Shown here: piece by piece, positions 15,057 to 23,270 of the stretch
Numbering within the stretch: position 1 is the first letter of the stretch
How the letters are laid out: every line of letters starts with the position of its first letter
DNA from: Candidatus Companilactobacillus pullicola
GTDB lineage: Bacteria; Bacillota; Bacilli; Lactobacillales; Lactobacillaceae
Assembly (NCBI GenBank): GCA_019116025.1
Contig: DXCM01000018.1
Span: 1-43,137, forward strand
Reading direction: 5' to 3'
Length of the DNA: 43,137 nt
The notes under the pieces: generated by a model
Told to the model about the DNA's origin: nothing
The model's input: only the letters and a program-made list of their open reading frames with translations
The model's database searches: none
Made by a program: the position numbers and the translations under genes

Positions 15057-15605
15057 CTAAAATGGTAGTACATCTTCTTCTACTCCATTGTCTACAGCGT
15101 ATTCATCAACATCATGTAGAAATCTTAAAATAAAGCCTTCATTTGTAATACTGAAATCTCTAACCTTTTCGGCATAAACAACTTCTGGTTCAAATTCATA
15201 AAAATATTTCAATTCTTGATCAATTTGATGAGTGGCTTGCCAATTCCATGGTTTTTGCCCTGTTTGCATGCTACTAAATTTTGGAGCAACATAAAGTTCA
15301 TTTCTCTTCTCAAAAGATTCTTGTAAACCTTGTAATGTTTCTCGTGACATATTCAATTCATTTTCGGTTATCAAATAATTAAAGTAGGCTTTCACGATAT
15401 TATATACAGTTAATAAAGCACCATCTGCTTCTGGATTATCACTGTAAGTAGCTGTTCCTTCCAATAATCGTAAAAACTTTGGAATACTATCCTCATCCCA
15501 CTGTTGAAATAATTCAAAATCATTAATTACTTCAATAGTCGTTTTTAATATTGATTGTGGATAATCGTATAAAACCTTATATTCACTGCTTTGCGTAAAT
15601 TCCAA
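15057..15605 (-). CDS. Hypothetical protein, helical and acidic
   Basis: A 182-residue soluble protein, probably starting at TTG (15605) with AGGGGAAC upstream. It has long predicted helices (TIEVINDFELFQQWDEDSIP, TVYNIVKAYFNYLITENELN) and an acidic C-terminus (DEYAVDNGVEEDVLPF). No motif or family is recognised. Its context, next to a degraded antitoxin and another unknown gene, suggests a variable accessory segment. No function is proposed. Confidence 0.55.
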   Translation of the reverse strand: MEFTQSSEYKVLYDYPQSILKTTIEVINDFELFQQWDEDSIPKFLRLLEGTATYSDNPEADGALLTVYNIVKAYFNYLITENELNMSRETLQGLQESFEKRNELYVAPKFSSMQTGQKPWNWQATHQIDQELKYFYEFEPEVVYAEKVRDFSITNEGFILRFLHDVDEYAVDNGVEEDVLPF

Positions 15606-15710
15606 TATTGTTCCCCTACCTTTTCGATAATTATATTATCCCCGTATTTGAATTTACAAGATAACTTCTGCCTGATAAATTTTACATACTTTTTAAAGTT
15701 CAACAAATCT

Positions 15711-15764
15711 AGACGCCACGGGCGTCTTTTTTTAACTTCCGGAACAAAATAAAAAACCGGAGGT
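15711..15764 (+). promoter_or_regulatory. Possible attenuator and ribosome-binding-site hairpin in a leader
   Basis: A textbook terminator hairpin, AGACGCC-ACG-GGCGTCT followed by seven T (15711-15733), lies upstream of a plus-strand gene with no gene in front of it. Right after it TCCGG (15738-15742) can pair with CCGGA (15757-15761), which overlaps the GGAGGT ribosome binding site of that gene. The terminator could be an attenuator, and the second hairpin could hide the start site. No known riboswitch was recognised. Confidence 0.45.
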
Positions 15765-15772
15765 CATACATT

Positions 15773-16072
15773 ATGACACTAGATATTAAATTTAATAAAA
15801 TCACTGAAGAGATTAAGGAGGATTTGGAAATTCAGGCTGGATTTGTACTTAGCGATGCTCAAATAAAGTCATTAAACCTTAATCATCGTGTTGTATTCAC
15901 TGAATCAGAAATCAAACCTTATTTAAGGGACATAACCGAGTTTTTAACTGTTACATCCCCTAGTGAAAGAGTTTGGAATTGTTACAAAATTTTATCTGAT
16001 AATACTTGTGTTATCACCATACATCTGGAATCTCCTTATATTTATTTCAGTGCTGTCGACTTAAACGAATAG
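15773..16072 (+). CDS. Hypothetical protein, 99 residues
   Basis: A small soluble protein (MTLDIKFNKITEEIKEDLEI start) with a helical first half and a beta-rich end (TCVITIHLESPYIYFSAVDL). No family is recognised. It has a strong GGAGGT ribosome binding site inside the hairpin described upstream, and a terminator 4 bases after its stop, so it is a complete single-gene unit. The leader is more informative than the protein itself. Confidence 0.55.
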   Translation: MTLDIKFNKITEEIKEDLEIQAGFVLSDAQIKSLNLNHRVVFTESEIKPYLRDITEFLTVTSPSERVWNCYKILSDNTCVITIHLESPYIYFSAVDLNE

Positions 16073-16075
16073 CAA

Positions 16076-16109
16076 AAAACCTCAACCAATTCGGTTGAGG
16101 TTTCTTTTT
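16076..16109 (+). terminator. Rho-independent terminator
   Basis: CCTCAACC (16080-16087) pairs with GGTTGAGG (16093-16100), followed by TTTCTTTTT. Confidence 0.85.
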
Positions 16110-16290
16110 CTAGTCAGTTTGATTTTCAATAGCCAGCACATTTCAAATTCCAATAGTACCTTTATACAAATATTCCTTTAGTAACATGTTCTCATAGGAA
16201 TATTATAAAAATACTTCTATAAGGATATAAAAAGCAGTATAATCAAGATGCTTTAGTAAATAAGATGAAAATTTTAGGGGAGAAAATATC

Positions 16291-17391
16291 ATGAAATTTA
16301 ACACAAAATCAGCTTCTGTCATTGCCGCACTAGCCATGGCTACTACTGGAGTACTTGCATTGAATCAAACAAATGCAGATGCTGCCACTGTCGCCACAAC
16401 ACATCCAGGAACATATTCAAGTCTTTATAGATCTAATGGAACCATCATTGCTAACCGTGCTCTTGGACCAGATACTCCATGGAGAGTTGGTAAAATTCTT
16501 ACTATCAATGGTGAGAAAATGTATCAAGTTGCTACAAACGAATATCTTCGTGCCAGAGACTCGTCTTTGAACGGAAAATTCAAGCCACAACAGTCTACTA
16601 CCAAGCTAGTTGGTACAGCCAAAACTCGTTTAGCTCTTTATGACAGACCACAAAGTTCAATGGCTAGTCGTTCTTTGGGTAAAGGAACTTCTTGGCAAAT
16701 TGGTAAGATTTTCAAAAATAAGCAAGGTATTACTTTTGTTCAGGTTTCAACAAATGAATATGCCAACGCTGCTGACATGACATTTAATCAAACCTTGCCA
16801 ACACCAACATATATTGAAGATTTTGGTATGGGAAATAACTTTAATGGCCCAACGACCGATCCAAATACTAATTACAATATAAATACGGATCCTAACGCTC
16901 CCATCATTGATCCACATCCCGAATACAATAATTCAAATCAATCAGAAACAGTAACACCTAATTTATCGGAAGTTCAATCTGCTGTATTCGCATCAATTAA
17001 TGCCGAACGCCAAAGCAAAGGAATCAGTCCTTTAATCCAAGATTCATCTTTGACAAAAGCCGCTTCAATTCGTGTTGAAGAAACAACTAGAAAATTTGGT
17101 CATACACGTCCAAATGGAACCAATGCTCAAACTGTTCTTACTGAAGTGGGAAACAGTTCAACATACTATGGTGAAAACTTATTTGGTACTCCATGGGATC
17201 AACTCTCAGTGAGAACACCTGAACATTACGCTAAAGTAGTTATGGATAACTACCGTGGTGAAATGAGTGGTAGCAATACAACAAGTAACCACTATACAAA
17301 TCTAATGTTACCTAGCTTCAATAAAGTTGGTATCGGTGTATATCAAACATCAGACGGCGTAGTATATGTCGCAGAAGAATTCACAAATTAA
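16291..17391 (+). CDS. Secreted protein with SLAP-like repeats and a CAP domain
   Basis: A 366-residue exported protein. Residues 1-31 are a signal peptide, with likely cleavage after TNADA. Two repeats of about 65 residues follow, each pairing a Y-R/D-S/P start with PWRVGKI or SWQIGKI and an ATNEYLRA or STNEYANA end; these resemble the surface-layer SLAP domain used by lactobacilli to hold proteins on the wall. A Thr/Asn/Pro linker leads to a C-terminal CAP/SCP domain (from about 235) with the hallmark FASINAERQSKG, RVEETTRKFGHTRPNG, GENLFG and YTNLMLPSFNKVGIGV. CAP proteins are secreted and of diverse function; none is assignable. A TATAAT at 16238-16243 is the likely -10 box. Confidence 0.88.
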   Translation: MKFNTKSASVIAALAMATTGVLALNQTNADAATVATTHPGTYSSLYRSNGTIIANRALGPDTPWRVGKILTINGEKMYQVATNEYLRARDSSLNGKFKPQQSTTKLVGTAKTRLALYDRPQSSMASRSLGKGTSWQIGKIFKNKQGITFVQVSTNEYANAADMTFNQTLPTPTYIEDFGMGNNFNGPTTDPNTNYNINTDPNAPIIDPHPEYNNSNQSETVTPNLSEVQSAVFASINAERQSKGISPLIQDSSLTKAASIRVEETTRKFGHTRPNGTNAQTVLTEVGNSSTYYGENLFGTPWDQLSVRTPEHYAKVVMDNYRGEMSGSNTTSNHYTNLMLPSFNKVGIGVYQTSDGVVYVAEEFTN

Positions 17392-17403
17392 CATATTATC
17401 TCA

Positions 17404-17437
17404 AATCCCAAGCTGATATTCAGCTTGGGATTTTTTT
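17404..17437 (+). terminator. Rho-independent terminator
   Basis: AATCCCAAGCTG pairs with CAGCTTGGGATT and is followed by T residues; it ends the CAP-domain gene. Confidence 0.88.
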
Positions 17438-17459
17438 ATGCTTATATTTTTCGGATAGC

Positions 17460-17500
17460 AAAAAACCGCTATTGTATTAATGATAATAGCGGTCTTTTAA
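17460..17500 (-). terminator. Terminator of the lipoprotein gene
   Basis: ACCGCTATT (17465-17473) pairs with AATAGCGGT (17485-17493), with T/A runs on both sides. The minus strand reads into a T run, so it fits the lipoprotein gene ending at 17513. Confidence 0.75.
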
Positions 17501-17512
17501 AATTTTAGTTTT

Positions 17513-18595
17513 CTATTTTGAAAATGATACTTTTTGAGTATCATTTTGTGCTTTTGTAATTAGATAACCTGAATTATTGTGATAACCAATATAACGAGTT
17601 TTATAAATCCTTTGATTTACGAATGGCTTGTACAAACTAATGCCACCATTGTATGAGTGATAACCAAAAACATTTTTAACTAATTCTTTTTCATGTTCTT
17701 TATATAAAGTACGATAGAGTTCTCTACCCTTTAATTTATAATTTAATGTACCAGTGTCATCGTTCTCTTTCAAAAATGATTCTGACGATTGATAATCAGT
17801 AGCTTCAGAGAATTTGATCAATTGTAGAAAATCAGATTCATTCTTCAATGCAAGTTTATATAAATTATATTCAGCCTGTTTTCCATCAAATAATTGAATA
17901 GATTTATATCTTATATTTTGAGAAACAATTTTATTTCCTGAATTATCCGTTCTACTCTTTACAGAAATTGTTTGCGCCTTGGGTTCCTGATATGGCGTAT
18001 TTTTAATATCCTGTATAAGTGCTTTATCTATGACAGGGTTGGGCTCATATGCATCGTCTGGATTTAATTGATACGGCGAATAAAAACTTGCCTGACCCGA
18101 TGGCGCAACAATCTTCGTATTGTCAGCGTTCGTATAGACACGTATTTGACCGTCAACAACATTTTCAGCTGCACCATCAAAATCATTTTCTAAATTATGT
18201 CCTTTATTTTTATTTATATAATCTTCCACTACGGAAACCGCACCAGAAGTATTATATTTTTTATCCTGATCCCGTGCTAGCTTAATAGTTTGATCATCAG
18301 TCATTGAACTAATTTTGCCTAATGTAACAGAACGATCAAAAATTCTATACTTAATCATTTTGTGATTTTTAAGAAGATAAACGTAATTTACGATACTGTC
18401 TTTTTCAACGTCACCAGTGTCCGACCAAGCCTGAACCCATACATGAGTCCCCGGTCCCTTAGCTTGTTGTACAAATGAAATGGTTTTGGGTGTGGTAATG
18501 CTGCTACCACCACTGGCACCACTACTAGACGAGCACCCAGCTAACACTAGAGTCAATCCTAATGCAAAAAATGCGATTATTGATTTATGTTTCAT
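17513..18595 (-). CDS. Lipoprotein of unknown function
   Basis: A 360-residue protein with a lipoprotein signal peptide: MKHKSIIAFFALGLTLVLAG followed by the lipid-attachment Cys21 and a Ser/Gly-rich spacer. The mature part has alternating beta-strand and helical segments (PGTHVWVQAWSDTG, YVYLLKNHKMIKYRIFD, ending LITKAQNDTQKVSFSK) and many Lys and Tyr. It should sit on the outer face of the membrane. No family is recognised. It is a single gene divergent from an XRE regulator, with a small dyad in the space between them. Confidence 0.75.
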   Translation of the reverse strand: MKHKSIIAFFALGLTLVLAGCSSSSGASGGSSITTPKTISFVQQAKGPGTHVWVQAWSDTGDVEKDSIVNYVYLLKNHKMIKYRIFDRSVTLGKISSMTDDQTIKLARDQDKKYNTSGAVSVVEDYINKNKGHNLENDFDGAAENVVDGQIRVYTNADNTKIVAPSGQASFYSPYQLNPDDAYEPNPVIDKALIQDIKNTPYQEPKAQTISVKSRTDNSGNKIVSQNIRYKSIQLFDGKQAEYNLYKLALKNESDFLQLIKFSEATDYQSSESFLKENDDTGTLNYKLKGRELYRTLYKEHEKELVKNVFGYHSYNGGISLYKPFVNQRIYKTRYIGYHNNSGYLITKAQNDTQKVSFSK

Positions 18596-18641
18596 TATTT
18601 CCCCCTAAAAAATATTTTCCCTTATATATAAATCGCTTTAT

Positions 18642-18654
18642 GTTCTTTTAGAAC
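18642..18654. promoter_or_regulatory. Small dyad between the lipoprotein and XRE genes
   Basis: GTTCTTTTAGAAC is an inverted repeat (GTTCT/AGAAC, 3-base centre) in the shared upstream region of two divergent genes, one of which encodes an XRE regulator. Its size and place fit an operator of that regulator. This is inference only. Confidence 0.35.
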
Positions 18655-18788
18655 TATATATATGATACTCTTTTAGGATTTGTATTACTATATGGTTATT
18701 TAAAAATAAGTATTACAAGAACTTAAAACACTCTCTATTCTTCATTAGGCTTTAAATTAAGATACTAAATGAAAATAAGAGGGCAAAT

Positions 18789-19133
18789 ATGAAGAATAAT
18801 GTGGGTGGAAACATCGCTAGAGAACGTCATAATCAGAACATGACTCAAGAACAGCTTTCAGAATTTAGTGATTTGACTATCAACTATTTGTCTAAAATTG
18901 AACGTGGAACAGTTAAACAAGTTGGTGCCAACACACTTTATAGGATTTCAAAATCCCTTGGAGTAACAATGGACTCTTTAATGACGGGTAATGATATAAA
19001 GTCATCTAAAGAATTTGGACCAAATTTACGCCAGTTGATTAAATTTTTGGACGGTTTGGATTCCGATCAGAGCGAAGAGATTAGCAAAAAATTGTTAGAA
19101 GTTTTGAAGATTAGCCAGAAGACAAATAAATAA
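18789..19133 (+). CDS. XRE-family transcriptional regulator
   Basis: A 114-residue DNA-binding protein. The helix-turn-helix lies at residues 8-62: IARERHNQNMTQEQLSEFS, then TINYLSKIERG, then LYRISKSLGVTMDSLM. The second half is a short helical region (FGPNLRQLIKFLDGLDSDQS), probably for dimerisation. It diverges from the lipoprotein gene and is followed by its own terminator. The target is not known; self-control through the dyad at 18642 is possible. Confidence 0.85.
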   Translation: MKNNVGGNIARERHNQNMTQEQLSEFSDLTINYLSKIERGTVKQVGANTLYRISKSLGVTMDSLMTGNDIKSSKEFGPNLRQLIKFLDGLDSDQSEEISKKLLEVLKISQKTNK

Positions 19134-19140
19134 GTGCAAC

Positions 19141-19172
19141 AAAAGCCCTGCCATCAACGGCAGAGCTTTTTT
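19141..19172 (+). terminator. Rho-independent terminator
   Basis: AAAGCCCTGCC pairs with GGCAGAGCTTTTTT, with one bulge; it ends the XRE gene. Confidence 0.85.
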
Positions 19173-19189
19173 GATATATAACTATCGAT

Positions 19190-19222
19190 AACAAAATAGA
19201 ACCTCTGCAAACACAGAGGACT
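19190..19222 (-). terminator. Weak terminator after the Mrr-like gene
   Basis: CCTCTG (19202-19207) pairs with CAGAGG (19214-19219); on the minus strand it is followed by TTCTATTTTG. Moderate T content only. Confidence 0.5.
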
Positions 19223-19229
19223 CTATCAT

Positions 19230-20114
19230 CTAATCCCTTTTATAGTAATAATTATCTAAAGTATATGTAGTAATTGGTGTGATATGCAATTGATATTTCT
19301 CTACCAATTCAGTGAGTTCCTGTCCATCAATTAAAGTCACAGTATTATTTCCTTGTGTAGCTTTTTTCTTGGCTCGATCCGTAAAATGGCTTGTTGTAAC
19401 AAAAATTCCATATTCAGCATTAAATCCGTCCATAACTCCCTTAAATTTATCAATCTCCGGTTCTGAAACAGCTCCCTCAGTATATTTTTTACACTGTATA
19501 GCGACTCTACTTGTCCGGAACTCATCTGATGTAAAATAACCAAATCCATCAATACCGTGATCACCGGAACGAACAACTCCACGCTCTTTATCGATAACTA
19601 CTCCCATTTTGGAAATTAATAATCTAGAAAAGCTTTCAAACTTACCAGGATCAAACTGCATCAAACAGTTTAGCAGTTCTGTTTTCCAATTGTTGTTATC
19701 AATATCCTCTTTTTCAGCAGCATCATTATCAGGAACTTGCTGCTTATCATTCTTTTTGTGTTCATTATTCTTCTTATCCCAGTAATTCTTAATTAGTTCC
19801 TGTTGTTCCTTTGTAGGATAATTATCAACATCATCATTCCTACCTAAATCAGTTAGTACTATATCTTTCCCTCGTATGGGTTCTTCAATATAGCCGACAC
19901 TGTACAAGCTTCTCATTCCAAAATTGAAATCGAATAAAAACGGACTATATCTTCCTGTTTTTCCTTCTTTTGTAGAATAAACATCATTATAATTTAATCC
20001 ATCGTATTCTTTATCCGCTATTGTTTTACGAATATCTTTTCTATTTGCCACAGCACCTAATTCACGTAAGGCCAATATTATCGCTTTTTCAACTGATCTT
20101 CTTTTATATGGCAT
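19230..20114 (-). CDS. mrr-like: Mrr-like restriction endonuclease
   Basis: A 294-residue protein with an N-terminal winged-helix Mrr_N-type domain (MPYKRRSVEKAIILALRELG, later YNDVYSTKEGKTGRYSPFLF), a charged linker, and a C-terminal PD-(D/E)XK endonuclease domain of the Mrr type. The catalytic signature is visible as SGDHGIDGFGY (Asp) and VAIQCKKY (Gln-Cys-Lys), followed by FVTTSHFTDRAKKKA and TLIDGQELTELVEKY. Mrr enzymes cut modified DNA without a partner methylase (type IV). I start at 20114 because TAGGAG lies 6 bases upstream; an upstream ATG at 20165 lacks one. It lies at one end of the AT-rich defence segment. Confidence 0.85.
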   Translation of the reverse strand: MPYKRRSVEKAIILALRELGAVANRKDIRKTIADKEYDGLNYNDVYSTKEGKTGRYSPFLFDFNFGMRSLYSVGYIEEPIRGKDIVLTDLGRNDDVDNYPTKEQQELIKNYWDKKNNEHKKNDKQQVPDNDAAEKEDIDNNNWKTELLNCLMQFDPGKFESFSRLLISKMGVVIDKERGVVRSGDHGIDGFGYFTSDEFRTSRVAIQCKKYTEGAVSEPEIDKFKGVMDGFNAEYGIFVTTSHFTDRAKKKATQGNNTVTLIDGQELTELVEKYQLHITPITTYTLDNYYYKRD

Positions 20115-20211
20115 GTTATCTCCTAGAGATTTTCGTTTTCTACTTATAATAATTCTACCATCCATTATATCGACATATTTTCACGCTTAGTTAGAAATCC
20201 ACAAAAGAACT

Positions 20212-20249
20212 AAAAAAAGCATCCCTGAATTTTTATGAGATACTTTTTT
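20212..20249 (-). terminator. Imperfect terminator after the zinc-ribbon gene
   Basis: AAAAAGCATC pairs with GATACTTTTT with one mismatch, T runs at both sides. It resembles the hairpins at 13007 and 24305. Confidence 0.55.
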
Positions 20250-20252
20250 GGT

Positions 20253-21026
20253 TTATAAAATAGCATTTGTAATAATCTTAAATAATACATAGAGGCCAAT
20301 ACCATCTACAATAAAAGCTACAAGAGCTGCATAAAGCCTATCTATTTTCATTTTTCCACTTACAGTAATGATAGATGCATTATAAGCTATGAACCAGAAA
20401 TTCGAAATAATGGTTCCTATAACTATTAGATTTTTAACAAAATCCCAAGCATCCTTAGATGAACTCCCCGTTCCATTAATAGGATTACATGCCAATATGA
20501 ATATTATCAATAGTAAAAGAAAAAAGATCATCAAATTACTATACCCAGCTAGTTGATTTAAGTAACTTTTAAAATTAGTTCTTCTATCAATAAGATATCT
20601 TCTACATAAAAAACCAACCAGTGCAAAAATAAAATAATAAATCATACTCAAAAGAAGCAATTTCATATATAATTCAGTTGATTTAGGCAAAGTCACTTCA
20701 GAATAATCAGTATGTGAATAAATTAAAAATAATTCGATTATATATTCAGTTATTGTTTTACCCAAAACAAAAATTGCAAAAGATGATAATAAGGATTGAA
20801 TGACAAAAGAAGTCACTCCAAATTCGACAGCGCTGCTATGTAATCCTTCGTCTGATGGATGTAGGATTGTACTTTTAACCCATTTAAAATAGCCGATTAT
20901 ATTTCTAAATCTTTTCTCAGAACCAGTATTATCTAATAATTCATTTTTATAAACATTTCGTCCACAATTAGAACAAAATTTAATTCCCTCACCAATTTCA
21001 TTGCCACATTCCGTGCAATAATCCAT
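20253..21026 (-). CDS. Zinc-ribbon membrane protein
   Basis: A 257-residue protein. Residues 1-25 form a zinc ribbon with two CxxC pairs (CTECGNEIGEGIKFCSNCG). A soluble stretch containing HPSDEGLHSSAVEFGVTSFV leads to about five hydrophobic spans (VIQSLLSSFAIFVLGKTI, LMIFFLLLLIIFILAC, LYAALVAFIVDGIGLYVLF). It resembles the Yip1-like or zinc-ribbon membrane proteins found in many Firmicutes. The start at 21026 has AAGGGG upstream; an earlier in-frame ATG does not. It lies between Mrr and a DUF2971-like gene, so a role in the defence segment is possible but unproven. Confidence 0.7.
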   Translation of the reverse strand: MDYCTECGNEIGEGIKFCSNCGRNVYKNELLDNTGSEKRFRNIIGYFKWVKSTILHPSDEGLHSSAVEFGVTSFVIQSLLSSFAIFVLGKTITEYIIELFLIYSHTDYSEVTLPKSTELYMKLLLLSMIYYFIFALVGFLCRRYLIDRRTNFKSYLNQLAGYSNLMIFFLLLLIIFILACNPINGTGSSSKDAWDFVKNLIVIGTIISNFWFIAYNASIITVSGKMKIDRLYAALVAFIVDGIGLYVLFKIITNAIL

Positions 21027-21328
21027 ATAAATACCCCTTCTTTTAATTAATAATATTATTTTAACCAAAAGAATTGGTATATTCCATTTAACTTTGATAT
21101 AACCTTTTATTCATTTATTTAAATAAACAACTATCTTTATAATGAAAGTGTTTATTCATCTGCGAAGAATATCCAGATTCAACTAGTTTACAAGCATCTT
21201 TTTTATCTTCAGATTTTTATTCTCTATGTGTAACTCCAAAATTATTCTCCTGTTTCTGAATCATCAAAATAACTCGTTTCTGGTGAACGTTACTTGCTTT
21301 CCTAATTAATTATTTTTTTATAATACCC
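21027..21328. other. AT-rich gap without recognised gene
   Basis: About 300 bases between two minus-strand genes. Only short broken frames are seen. No hairpin terminator or clear promoter was found beyond generic A/T-rich sequence. Confidence 0.5.
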
Positions 21329-22120
21329 TTACCTGACTCTAATATTGCTCTTAGAAATTTTTACATTTGGAACAAGATCATATATTTCCTTACTTGACAT
21401 TTTATATTCATAATCAGGTACTTTGGGACCAAAAACTACTTCCATACCTTCTAATGAGACTGGTATATCTATTACACTAAACGGTGGATTATATTCTATT
21501 TTACCTGATATAAACGCACTACCAGGATCTTCAGGATTAAGTTTGAGAAGTAATTCTGGATAAAATGGTGTAACTTGTATTGTATATCTCACTTCTTTTT
21601 GAAACGACCACTGTCTATCTTTGTATTTCCCCATCTTAGTTCCACTAAAAACATATTGCGATCCATTATACGTAATAATCTTAGGATAGAGTTTTTCTTT
21701 TTCATTCGTATATTCAATATCCAACTTTTGAACTTCGTTTGGATAAAATAATACATTATATTTATTCGTATAATAATTGAATCCCGTAGTTAATTTTAAT
21801 TTTTCAAATAAAATCATATTATTGTCTTTATCAAATTTAGGATTATCCTCAAAAGGAACTATATTTTCTGTATAAAAAGGTAATTCAGGTAATGAGATAC
21901 AGACACCATCCAATCCTCCATACGATTGGAACATCACTAACTCATCTCGAAGTGATGTCCAGCTAGATATAAAATTCCATTTTCCTATATTTTTAAATTC
22001 TAATGATTGTGTTTCATCGGGATCATCCATTTCTGTCAAATTACGAAATCTTAATTTTTTTGAATTTATAATTTTAAACAATGTTTCTATTGAAGTGTAA
22101 TGATAAAATCTCTGCACCAT
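21329..22120 (-). CDS. DUF2971-like protein
   Basis: A 263-residue soluble protein beginning MVQRFYHYTSIETLFKIINS, followed by KLRFRNLTEMDDPDET and SSWTSLRDELVMFQSYGGLD. The pattern of an HYTS/KYRS start, a 'fN-DP-E' segment and a later W-S-F-x-x-E-x-R-Y strand (RQWSFQKEVRYTIQ) fits DUF2971 proteins, which turn up next to toxin and defence genes and may share the ADP-ribosyltransferase-like fold. Function is unknown. A ribosome binding site, AAAGGGGAG, is present. It is separated from DarT by a terminator, so it has its own unit. Confidence 0.6.
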   Translation of the reverse strand: MVQRFYHYTSIETLFKIINSKKLRFRNLTEMDDPDETQSLEFKNIGKWNFISSWTSLRDELVMFQSYGGLDGVCISLPELPFYTENIVPFEDNPKFDKDNNMILFEKLKLTTGFNYYTNKYNVLFYPNEVQKLDIEYTNEKEKLYPKIITYNGSQYVFSGTKMGKYKDRQWSFQKEVRYTIQVTPFYPELLLKLNPEDPGSAFISGKIEYNPPFSVIDIPVSLEGMEVVFGPKVPDYEYKMSSKEIYDLVPNVKISKSNIRVR

Positions 22121-22159
22121 ATATTTCTCCCCTTTTATTTAATCTATTTTAAATATATA

Positions 22160-22200
22160 TTAAAAAGAAACATTTTGGTTTTTAATCCAAATGTTCCTTT
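22160..22200 (-). terminator. Terminator of the darG-darT operon
   Basis: On the minus strand GGAACATTTGG pairs with CCAAAATGTTTC and is followed by TTTTTAA. Confidence 0.75.
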
Positions 22201-22223
22201 TATTTTATTCACAATACAAAATA

Positions 22224-23267
22224 TCAGAATGGTAAATCATCCCCTACATTATATGCTCCCTTATAGGCTATATGATCATCAATATAAATCTCCAATTTAT
22301 AATCACTTTGAGGATTTATAAATCCCACTCTATCTTGAAGAAGTGCCTTCTTTTCTTTCGATTTCGGCCAATAATAGGTATTTCCATTTGATTGGGTCAG
22401 CTTCAATTTGAATTCCAAAAAATCTTCTGTATTTTCAGGATTCACGGCGTATTGTGAATCGCCCCATTCTTTTGGATATGGATCTTTAACACTACTATCG
22501 ATCTTTATATCATTTTCGCCAAGAACCACACGTTTAATATAATTTCTATCCATATAAAAGGTTGTCTCGTCACTGACTGTTATAATTTTATCGTATTTAT
22601 AAATACCTGCATCATGTAATAAATTAATCAGTGTCTCTTTTTCAGCCACTGATCTTACATATATCCACTTTAAATAATCTAAATGTAAAATATCCCTTTT
22701 CACTATCTCAGCATGCTTATGATGCTTGACTTCTGTCTTTCTTTCCGAAGACATATCTCCTAACCCAGAATCATGGTATATATCATTGAAAGGCAATTTA
22801 CTGAACTCTTCAGGAGTATCCATCAAAGGCACATTTTCTGATAATGCTAAAGATCTATCCGAAAACTTTACACCTGATGAAATCAGTAATTTATTCAAAT
22901 CAAATAAAAAAAATATTGGCACGGGACAATTTGCACTGAACTCACTATTATTTCTACTTCTTTTAGTTTGAAACCCTTCATTATAATATTGAGTAGGGGT
23001 TCTAGGTCTAAAATAGAGTCTGACCATATCCTTGACCCTTGGATTAGTATTGTTTAGAACTTTTTCACTAGCATTATCATTAATCATAATATTATGATTT
23101 CTAGCATAGTTTCTCGAACAAATAAATCCCAGTTTTAGAATTTCGATTGCATTCTCTATATCAGTAAAATGAAATGCAAACCTAGGCCAATATTTTCTCT
23201 TCAAGGGGTTCAAATTTATTGGAATAACTCCATCAAGCAATTTATTAATAGTAGTTTGATAATCCAT
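22224..23267 (-). CDS. darT: DarT-type DNA ADP-ribosyltransferase toxin
   Basis: A 347-residue toxin expected to attach ADP-ribose to bases in single-stranded DNA. The N-terminal half carries the DarT pattern: FAFHFTDIENAIEILKLGFI (His33), then KDMVRLYFRPRTPTQYYNEG, CPVPIFFLFDL, and the segment KHHKHAEIVKRD with the probable catalytic Glu187. The domain ends near residue 235. About 110 further residues follow (LEFKLKLTQSNGNTYYWPKS ... DDHIAYKGAYNVGDDLPF), an extension not found in the short DarT proteins I recall, which are near 210 residues. It follows DarG by 3 bases, so the pair is translationally coupled, antitoxin first. Confidence 0.85.
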   Translation of the reverse strand: MDYQTTINKLLDGVIPINLNPLKRKYWPRFAFHFTDIENAIEILKLGFICSRNYARNHNIMINDNASEKVLNNTNPRVKDMVRLYFRPRTPTQYYNEGFQTKRSRNNSEFSANCPVPIFFLFDLNKLLISSGVKFSDRSLALSENVPLMDTPEEFSKLPFNDIYHDSGLGDMSSERKTEVKHHKHAEIVKRDILHLDYLKWIYVRSVAEKETLINLLHDAGIYKYDKIITVSDETTFYMDRNYIKRVVLGENDIKIDSSVKDPYPKEWGDSQYAVNPENTEDFLEFKLKLTQSNGNTYYWPKSKEKKALLQDRVGFINPQSDYKLEIYIDDHIAYKGAYNVGDDLPF

Positions 23268-23270
23268 GAA

